Under the pieces are notes generated by a model that made no database searches, was not told where the DNA came from, and worked only from the letters and a program-made list of their open reading frames with translations. This document shows, piece by piece, positions 56,476-64,000 of a stretch of DNA of 64,000 bases. The first letter of the stretch is position 1; each line of letters begins with the position of its first letter. This stretch comes from Phaeotremella fagi (Eukaryota > Basidiomycota > Tremellomycetes > Tremellales > Phaeotremellaceae), in contig BCHU01000004.1 of the NCBI GenBank assembly GCA_001599715.1, forward strand, positions 806,001 to 870,000, written 5' to 3'. The position numbers and the translations under genes are program-made.

Positions 56476-58195
56476 TCAAGCTTTCCTAGGTCGATTAACC
56501 CCAGCCATCTCAACGTCATAAACACCTGATGTATACTGTCCACTGAAACCTACTGGTTCTCTCTTCTCTTGAGCGGCGGTTGCTGTTGCAGCTATCCACG
56601 GGTGTTAACATCAAAACGTCATACAGTACGGGACGGGGACTCGACTTACGATCTGCTATTCCTGTTCGGGTACCCCAACCTGTTTCGTGTAACGTGAACA
56701 AAGCGTATAATTTCATGCAAGCGCTAAAAACAGTTAGTCATCGGTATGATGATCGTAATCAGAAGGATAGAATGGAACTTACAAGTAATACCCGAATATG
56801 ATCCATGCTGGAACATAGATGATATCCTGTGGTCGATTCCATAAATGAGGTAACAGTTTGAAAGTTCTCGTACACATCAACCAAATGAGATACTACAAGA
56901 GATCGGATTAGTCATGGAATTGAACATTATATATAGACCCACAGAACAAATAATATTCCAAGCTGGTAAATGATAACCACCCGCCGAAGTTTCTTTCGTC
57001 GATTTAACAATCAGATAAATAACCAAAACAGGTCCAACCAATAGAGTAAGTGGATTGATGAACTTATCAATCATCGTATAAGCGACATAAGGATGTTTAG
57101 TCCAAACATAACGTTCAGTGAAGATACTTCTGAAATCACTACGCCAAGTATTCCTTGTCCAACGTAGAACCTGTTTAATGAATCTCCAATTAGGTTTCAT
57201 GGTGGACAGCAGTTCAGCTTCTTTACAAACTTGAACATAAGTGTTCCAACCGTGTGAAACCATCCATCGAGTCAAGAATTTATCGTCACCGGAATTCAAA
57301 TGATATTTGTTCAACCATAAATCGTTGGTGAAACCATGTAAGAAATCTGGATCTTTGAGGATGACAGTTCGATAAGCTGCTGTTCTACCTGATAGACACG
57401 GTATCCCACCGTCGATATGTGTAGAAGAAGCTATTTCGATATTACGAATAGTTAACCTGAACGCTGCCAAGACTTCCCAAACTGTCATCTTGTCTCCACA
57501 AGGTTTAACACGTTGACTAGTCCCTACACCACCGATTTGTTGATCTTCGAAACAAGCCAAGACGTATGGTAACAAAGTTGACGGCCAGATCGCATCGTCG
57601 TCCGCGAACACTATGATATCGGTGGTGGTGTTACGGATACCGTGGGACATTTGTAGACGTTTGTTGGCGAATGGAACGGTGAGAACTCTGATTCGAGTTG
57701 GATCGACGGAATCAGCCAGTTCTTGGAGTGGTCCCCTCATTCGATCTTCGGTTACTATAATGATTTCTTTGGGATTCCCTTCCAGCCATGAGAAAGCGGC
57801 CTCTGTTGTCAAACCAATTGGTCAGGCCTGTTGGGAATGTAGGAGTTAGACTTACCTCTGAACTCCTCACCGGCGTCTATGGTTGGTACGATGATAGTGA
57901 CATCTTCGTGAGGTACATAAGTTGGATTCTCAGGTAAAGGGATAGGTCGATAAGCCGCTCTAGCAAGTAATCGAATTATGTACCATAGATATCGATAGAA
58001 TCTGGGCTAGTGTTAGCAAGTCTACTATGAACCGAGAGATCAACTCACCCAATAACACCAAATGGAATGACTGTCCATGTCAGTCAAACATATAAGTCAG
58101 AACACTTACAGATCGGGAACTTATCAGCAGTCAGATATCTATCTTCGATTCAGTATAACGAAGGAATACAACCATAACGAAATCACTTACAACAT
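56476..58195 (-). CDS. CPS1: Polysaccharide (hyaluronan-type) synthase, GT2 family, Cps1-like
   Basis: Begins with a 5-nt coding exon (58195-58191), then exons of 29 nt (58138-58110), 22 nt (58070-58049) and 146 nt (58001-57856); the main exon starts at 57802. The GT2 processive-synthase signatures are all there: VTIIVPTIDAGEEF, EIIIVTEDR, VFADDDAIWPSTLL (DXD-like), CLSGRTAAYR, GDDKFLTRW, and QVLRWTRNTWRS (the QxxRW motif). N- and C-terminal hydrophobic helices (YRYLWYIIRLLARA; LTLLVGPVLVIYLIV; later FGYYFAL) give a membrane-embedded synthase. In Cryptococcus, Cps1 is a hyaluronan synthase at the plasma membrane supplying capsule and wall polysaccharide. The C-terminus ends GVNRPRKA. Confidence 0.9.
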
Positions 58196-58743
58196 CTCAA
58201 ATCTACCAAATCGAATCAAACAACAATATTGTCCAACTTAAGTTACTGTTTGAATCTTAAAGGGATTCCTTTGTTTGGAGAATTGAACCTGGCGGATTGG
58301 TGTTTCAGTCTGCGTTGTGATTTTTGGATCGACTCTTTAGGATTAGAGAGGAGAATTGAGAATTATAATGATGATTATAAGAATGAGAATGGAAAGAGGA
58401 TGTGGATGTTGGTGTTGATCAAGCTCTGACTAAGTGATAAGTGATTGATTGAATGAATGAATGCACTATGCACGCACTAAATTGCTGCATCAATTAATAT
58501 TGCTGTGCATTGTGCGCACCAAAAATGATGCAGTCGCGTGTGTCTGTGCGTGATGGGAAGCAAGCATTAACATTGAAATTCAGGGCAGCACAAACGCACA
58601 GACCAGGCGATCAAAACTTTAAATCAAGAGAGATTCCGATTCCTACGGCATGAACAACAAATCTGCATGTATCGTATCGTATTCTCATATATATTCACAA
58701 TCACGATCAATCGACCTAATCACATCTCTATCATCCATCTCCT
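58196..58743. other. Intergenic, about 550 bp
   Basis: Upstream of CPS1 and downstream of the uricase gene. It holds a short gaatga run near 58446-58458 and a dyad (ctgcatca ... tgatgcag) around 58480-58535. No gene is supported. Confidence 0.5.
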
Positions 58744-60190
58744 TCAAACCCTAGTTACAGTAGATTGGATCAAACCAGAGGGATCAGCAACTGGGTGGAA
58801 AACTTCTGCACCACCTTCGTAACCCAAACCATTATCTAATTTGAATGGTGACAAGTTGACGGGACTAAGAGGTATTTGGTATCAGTACTGAACGATGGAT
58901 CACTAAAAAAGATTCAACCCACATGTAATGTTTGTTAGGATAGCTGTATTCGATCTGTGAAATTGCTGGACAAGCGGCTAAAACCTTTTGAGCCGTGTTG
59001 TATTGAGTTGCCTAAACGGTTCCAGTCAACATACACCCTACTACGAGAAGGTAGAGTAGAGAGAGACTCACTTGTACACTAGCACTTTCATCTTCAGCGA
59101 ACACATCCAAAGTAGTTTGTTTAACGTCCGTAGCGATTTTCGCGAAATCGAGTTCTTTAGCGATCGAACCCAAGTTATCGATACTGAGTGGGGTGTTGGG
59201 TGGTAGAGTGATCGTGTAGAGGAGTGAAACTGATGTTGAAAAGATTCTATCGGCGACGGCTGGAATTTTGGACGGGTTAGACCTGGAGTGATTGATAATG
59301 GGGAGAATTGGACTTACGATTGAGAATGGTGAATTCATCTTGATAGAAGTTTTCGAAAGCAGATCCAGAAGTTTTCAAGACTACCAAAAGGTAAATAAAC
59401 GCTGATAAAGAACATGATCTGTGACCTACCAAGCAGATCTCTTAATCCAACTTTAAGACTTGCAGTAGGAGATTCCTTTCCATTAGTAGCATCAACAACA
59501 GCCTCAATGATCCCCTTCTCATCACCGTCCCTAACGAAAGCCCATTTATGAGGTTTACCATCGACCTATGACAGTAGATCAGACACACAGAGTTCTGAAT
59601 GTAAATCCTCAGAACTTACTTCAATTCTCGTCCATTTGAGAGAGATGATGTCGATGTTGGCTTTATGGATGTGGGGGTATTTAGCGACGAAATGGAGTCC
59701 GAGATGGAGGGCGAATGTTGGTGGGTCCAAGACGTGGGGTGAAGTTTTGGCGAAGACTAGGGGAGTGGGTTAGAGTGGATTCATCTTTAGGTTTGATAGA
59801 GTCGCTTGGACATACCGTAAACGGTGTTCTTCACTGTAAAGATGGGTGTTAGCTCAATCATCTAAAGTACGATATGTGGAACTTACTTGTATCAGTAGCC
59901 ACGACGGGTGAGTTATCAGCTTTAGTGTATGATTGTTCAATGTCACCCTCGAGTAGGACTGGTATTCGGTGAGATTAGTGCAATTGGTGGGAAGGGGAGA
60001 TGGACATGGACACACCTCTAACGGTGTATTCCGCAATCTTGTGTACATCACCTTCACGGACTACACGAGCTACTCTGACTAGATCTTTACCTGTGAGAGG
60101 TGAGTTGATGGTTAGTGGGAAGAACGTGTGTGTGAGTGGGATGATGGACGTACCGTATCTAGCAGAAGATAAGACACCTGGAGCTGACAT
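58744..60190 (-). CDS. URO1: Urate oxidase (uricase)
   Basis: Start ATG 60190 (MSAPGVLSSARYGTS), stop TGA at 58744. Several short introns. Diagnostic uricase blocks are visible: KDLVRVARVVREGD, FALHLGLHFVAKYPHI, DGKPHKWAFVRDG, and the signature LKTSGSAFENFYQDEFTIL, then NPVADRIFSTSV. The end is EVFHPVADPSGLIQSTVTRV. It catalyses urate oxidation to 5-hydroxyisourate in purine degradation. Peroxisomal uricases normally end in a PTS1 tripeptide such as SKL; here the reading frame stops at TRV, so a C-terminal targeting signal is not visible. It is divergent from the hydroxyacyl-CoA dehydrogenase. Confidence 0.93.
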
Positions 60191-60539
60191 TTTGATTTGG
60201 GTTTGGGTTGAAATGTAAGATGTTAGTTGTGAATTGATGATGTTGAATATAGGAATGGGAATGGGAATAAGATAGGAATCGATCTTAAGTATATATTCAG
60301 CTCCACCTACCAAAAACTGCTCCTATTTGATCCTAGAGCGATCCAATCGGTGGAGTGCAGAGTGTAGATAAGACTTTGATCCGTGGTGAGCGGAGTGGGG
60401 CTCCACTCAAGAGATAAAGTACACGTCATAACGTTCATCCACCGCTTAATAGATTATCAATTACCGTTTACTTGGTAGTGACCACAACATACCTATACCA
60501 ACAGTCTACCCACTATCCACCCCCTCTCCTCTCTCCAGA

Positions 60540-62191
60540 ATGCTATCCCGCATCGCCATGTCATCAAACACAAAAGCAGTAACAAGACTATCATCAATCC
60601 AAAGACATCTCTCAACAACCCCACCAATGTCACAAATCCAAAGATTGACTGTCTTCGGTGCAGGACTAATGGGAGCTGGTATCGCTCAAGTCGGTGCACA
60701 GAATGGATTGAAGGTGGGTACGCAGTTCATAATGATCTACTAACAAACTTAAATTAGGTAGTTCTCTCTGACGTGACGGATAAAGCTTTAGAGTAAGGTC
60801 CCAGTATCACATATGTATTCTAACAGCTCATAGGAACGGTCTTAACATCATAACCAAATCTTTATCCAGGATCGCCAAGAAATCTTCACCAGATGATATA
60901 GAGGGTTTCACATCGAACATTCTCAAGAATATTGAAACTACCACCGACGCGTAAGAAGGTCCCTTATCAAATTAGTACCGCAATCGTGACTGATAAGTTT
61001 GGTTATAGAGCTGCAGCTGTTTCTGAAGCTGATTTAGTCGTCGAAGCTATTATTGAAAGTATTAAAGTTAAACGGGATTTGTTTGGTTTTTTGGATAGCA
61101 AAGCCAAGTAGGTGAAGGCTTTGATTATTTTAGACGGGTTTAATTCAGTTATACTTTTTTAGGGAATCTTGTATCTTCGCTACTAACACTTCATCACTTT
61201 CTGTCACTGAAATTGCTGAATCATGTAGTCAAGCTAGGCAGGAGAGGTGAGCTACATGTATTTTGCCAAGGGTGATTGATAGCTGACATATGTAGGTTTG
61301 CCGGATTACATTTCTTCAATCGTAAGTAAAATGGCTAAGGCGGGGGGTCAGTGTTGATATAGCATCGACTCATAGCGGTCCCTGGTGAGTGGACACTCCA
61401 CTGGTACAGTCTTTACGATGTCATCTAACTCCCTACACCTAGCAATGAAACTGGTCGAAATCATTCGAACTTCACATACCTCGGATTCAACTTTTGAAGC
61501 CTTACAACAAGTCACTAAACAAATGGGTAAATCACCTGTTACATGTAAAGATACTCCTGGGTAGGTGGTTGTGAAAATATGTAGGAAGATTACGAGAACC
61601 TGACCGAATCTAGATTCATCGTTAATCGGTTGTTGGTTCCTTATATGCGTGAGTTCCATCTCTGCGATGATACAACGCTCATTTTTACTCCTAAATGCCC
61701 AGTTGAAGCTATACGTATGGTTGAACGTGGAGACGCGACTCCCGAAGATATCGATCAAGCGATGGAATTAGGTGCCGGATATCGTAAGTTGGACGAGTTA
61801 CATGAAATGAATAAGATCAAAACTGATTAACCGATAAAAGCTATGGGTGTAAGTCGACCTCCCTGAAAGAAAGGAGCCATGAATTAATCAACCAAAGCCA
61901 TTCAAATTACTAGATTTCGTCGGCTTAGGTAAATGACTAAACCAGAGAAGAACAAGGAACTGATGAATCAGATACGACCTCGTACATTGGTGCTGGATGG
62001 CGCGAAAAGGCGAAAGAAGGATTGATCTCTGAGGAATTGGTTAGACCTATCCCGTTGTTGGATCAGATGGTTCAGGAGGGTAGATTGGGTAGGAAAGCTG
62101 GGAAAGGGTTTTATGATGTGAGTTGGGGTTAAGGCTACGGTGAGGGAGTGCTGGCTGATTTTTGATTTCTTAGTATGAGGGGAAGAAGTGA
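60540..62191 (+). CDS. 3-hydroxyacyl-CoA dehydrogenase (HADH/3-hydroxybutyryl-CoA dehydrogenase type)
   Basis: Many short exons. The N-terminus ([19 protein letters not shown]) is a mitochondrial-type presequence. The NAD-binding Rossmann motif is [15 protein letters not shown], followed by [23 protein letters not shown], and [17 protein letters not shown]. The catalytic region is [19 protein letters not shown], whose PVP is supplied by a 9-nt exon (61376-61384). Then come [19 protein letters not shown] and [23 protein letters not shown] comes from an 8-nt exon (61841-61848). The protein ends [15 protein letters not shown]. The reaction is oxidation of L-3-hydroxyacyl-CoA in beta-oxidation, in mitochondria. 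Exon choices are fixed by family conservation, so I am confident in them. Confidence 0.9.
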
Positions 62192-62343
62192 TTGGGTGGG
62201 GACTGTAGAAGTTTATGTGGTTAGGTGTCATGTATCCATATGAGGGGAGAACGAATGATCATTACATCAATCCAAAAAAAAAAGTTGATATCCATACAAC
62301 AAAAATTGAACCAGAAGATGATGAATTAATCAAACCCCCGCCC

Positions 62344-62943
62344 CTACCCAAACCCCCAATTCCCACCACCAGACCCATCCTGTCGTTCACGACTAACAGC
62401 TAAAAGTTTCGCCAGTCCCGATGATTTTTTTTTACGTTTGGTCGTGGTCGTGGAAGTGGGTTTAAGAGATGACGATTGGGGTTGGGGTTGGGGTTCCGAA
62501 GGTGGATTAGGGTTTTCGGTTGGGAGGTAGAGCAGTGAAGGGGATTGTTTGATTGATGGTGGGGTGGTTGGTATTGAACTTTGCTTAACTATCGCAGGGT
62601 GGTTTTGGTTTTGGGATCGTAATCGAGTCCTAGTGTTTGGAGTTATGAACTTGGTTTTAACAGGTGATCGCATGAAAGATTCTCCACAATGGGTACATTG
62701 AGATCTTTCCCTTTTCCTCTTCTTCGTAGATGATGACGAAGAAGATGGGAAAACGGAATCATCAATCAACCCTCCACATCTATCACACCATCTCCTTTCT
62801 AGAGGTACGGGGGAGAGGAATTTGATACGAGCCAAATGAAGAGCTGCGAGGTGGGGCGAGAGGTTTTGGAGGAATGGATGGATTTTGAGGTGGTGTTGTA
62901 GGGTTTCCGTTTGGCGGTCGGGATCGGGGGTGGGGGTTGACAT
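62344..62943 (-). CDS. Small zinc-ribbon protein, possible RNase P/MRP (Rpr2/Snm1-like) subunit
   Basis: Intronless, 199 residues. A His/Leu-rich helical start (LQHHLKIHPFLQNLSPHLAALHLARI, given in two parts: HHLKIHPFLQN and LAALHLARI) leads to RRWCDRCGGLI, then a Ser/Lys/Arg linker and CTHCGESFM, a C-x2-C ... C-x2-C zinc ribbon. The C-terminal half is basic and low-complexity (KRKKKSSGLAKLLAVS). Helical region plus zinc ribbon plus basic tail is the plan of Rpr2/Rpp21/Snm1 proteins, but the match is only architectural. It could instead be an unrelated nuclear zinc-ribbon protein. Convergent with the HADH gene. Confidence 0.55.
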   Translation of the reverse strand: MSTPTPDPDRQTETLQHHLKIHPFLQNLSPHLAALHLARIKFLSPVPLERRWCDRCGGLIDDSVFPSSSSSSTKKRKRERSQCTHCGESFMRSPVKTKFITPNTRTRLRSQNQNHPAIVKQSSIPTTPPSIKQSPSLLYLPTENPNPPSEPQPQPQSSSLKPTSTTTTKRKKKSSGLAKLLAVSRERQDGSGGGNWGFG

Positions 62944-63246
62944 TTGTGTTTAGGTATAGTAGGGGTTACCTTGATTGGGTCATTGTCTTTTGATTTGTCT
63001 TTTGGTTAACACAAGGGTTAAAGGATTTTGGGTGGCAAGTGTAATATGTGTGGGATAGATTATATGGGGGTATTACTTAAATATTATGGTCCAGCGCGTC
63101 GCTGCTGTGCAACCGCAACCGCAACAACAGTAAATCAAACGTTGAGTTTCGTGAGAGTCGATACGTACACATTCAACAACAACCAAAAGAAGACCAAACA
63201 ACATAAAGTTCTATAGGAATATATCTCACTCCCCTAACAGATCAAA

Positions 63247-63944
63247 ATGTCAAGACAATGGTTCAGTGAGTCCCACCCCAAGTCCACTCCCGGAAACCGT
63301 TCTAACCACCCCTGGAACATAGATCTCGAAGCTCAAACCGACGACGCAATTTTTGGAGGTGTGAGTTGGAACCCTCTGTCTTATCACTGTTCACTTACTA
63401 ACACACTTTTAGGAAACCTCAGCATACGCTGCATTGGGGTTAACGAGGACGCAGCGATTAGGTGGTTTTGCAGCTTGTACGTTTCTTTTGAACGTCTTTT
63501 TTTTATTGTTGTGAAATAGGTTTTGTTGATACGATATGAATTAGGTTTCGTTGGTGGTCTAGGAGTTTCTTTACTTGGTGCGATCCTTCTTTTCCTCGGT
63601 GCTACGGGGGCTTTTGCCAGTGAGTCTGATCCGATTTCTCTGTCCTTGATTGATGATTTGATATTGACGTTACGAAACAGCTTTATTCGCATTAGGTGCG
63701 ATTCTTTCATTGCTCGGAACAGGTTTTTTAGTGTACGTCCACCTCCGTCTCTCTCAACGACACATACTGAAAAGGAGAACGTTTAGCGGCTTCACGAAAC
63801 AATTGAAAACAATGTTCAAACCTATCCGTATCGTAGCCACCCTGCTCCTCTTCGCTTCCATCGCCATGACTTTTGTTGGGGCTTTCGTGTTACCTGCCAT
63901 TGTCTGTATTATCAGTGTCTGTGTTCAATATCTCGCTTTCTTGT
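63247..63944 (+). CDS. SFT2: Vesicle transport protein SFT2, 3' partial
   Basis: The 5' exons read MSRQWF / NLEAQTDDAIFGG / ETSAYAALGLTRTQRLGGFAAC / FVGGLGVSLLGAILLFLGATGAFA / LFALGAILSLLGTGFLV / GFTKQLKTMFKPIRI, matching the Sft2/Got1-like fold with its cytosolic GFTKQLKxMF loop between two helix pairs. IVATLLLFASIAMTFVGAF and the next helix follow. The last clear codons are LAFLW; a gtacgt donor at about 63945 implies at least one more exon beyond the window. Sft2 is a tetra-spanning Golgi membrane protein aiding endosome-to-Golgi vesicle fusion. It is divergent from the zinc-ribbon gene. Confidence 0.88.
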
Positions 63945-64000
63945 GGTACGTCCAAAGTGTCTTCTCTTGGGTAGATGAAAGCTGATGGAAACGCTGTTTT

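Noticed and set aside
61348..61758. 136-codon open frame antisense to the HADH gene
   Set aside because: It lies wholly opposite conserved HADH exons and introns; its composition mirrors the sense codons and it has no family match.
1..64000. tRNA, rRNA, CRISPR, transposase or reverse transcriptase
   Set aside because: I looked for B-box (GGTTCGA) plus A-box pairs, regular spaced repeats, and mobile-element protein motifs on both strands and found none that hold up.

Overview
The window is nuclear DNA of a basidiomycete yeast or fungus, most likely a tremellomycete of the Cryptococcus/Kwoniella kind. Genes are dense and lie on both strands. Most are cut by many short introns (about 39-75 nt, GTRNGT...YAG, some very small exons). 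The gene content also fits: a hyaluronan-synthase-type CPS1 glycosyltransferase, an alternative NADH dehydrogenase, uricase, and complex I and mitoribosome proteins. No tRNA, rRNA, CRISPR array, transposon or prokaryotic feature was found. Exon models were spliced by hand from reading-frame phase, splice consensus and family alignment. They are inferences, not transcript evidence.

Layout. 0-7.6 kb: a possible catabolic cluster with an M20 amidohydrolase (5' end outside the window), a threonine aldolase, a Dal5-type MFS transporter and a Zn2Cys6 regulator. The aldolase and the transporter diverge from a promoter that carries two near-identical CCG-N7-CCG repeats. 7.8-18.7 kb: a small orphan protein, a multipass RING-H2 ubiquitin ligase, a short orphan, mitoribosomal mL60 (MRPL31), a 1,011-residue low-complexity protein with a Cys-rich start, and a SAM methyltransferase.

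19-33 kb is an accessory island: a decaying tandem family of small proteins, two F-box-like genes, an HSL-type hydrolase, a type II NADH dehydrogenase, two Ser-rich coiled-coil genes (one with an in-frame TAG), and a third F-box-like gene. 33.3-50.6 kb is more conserved: a second Zn2Cys6 factor, an orphan acidic-tailed protein, a secreted protein, a single-pass membrane protein, HOPS subunit VPS41, complex I NDUFB3, a DUF1399-like protein, mitoribosomal uL29m (MRPL4), and a METTL-like methyltransferase. 50.9-56.1 kb is a second accessory block with three more F-box-like genes in tandem, the middle one broken by a TGA. 56.5-64 kb: CPS1, uricase, 3-hydroxyacyl-CoA dehydrogenase, a zinc-ribbon protein and SFT2 (runs off the end).

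The most interesting signal is the six-member F-box-like family. Each copy has an LPxEL-type N-terminal motif, a conserved phase-0 intron, a long divergent middle and a C-terminal CxxC knuckle. The copies fall into two subfamilies, and at least one is pseudogenised. They look like fast-evolving substrate adaptors confined to islands between housekeeping genes. Genes that can be read as working together are the cluster at the left end and, loosely, the mitochondrial/respiratory set (NDE-type dehydrogenase, NDUFB3, mL60, uL29m, HADH).
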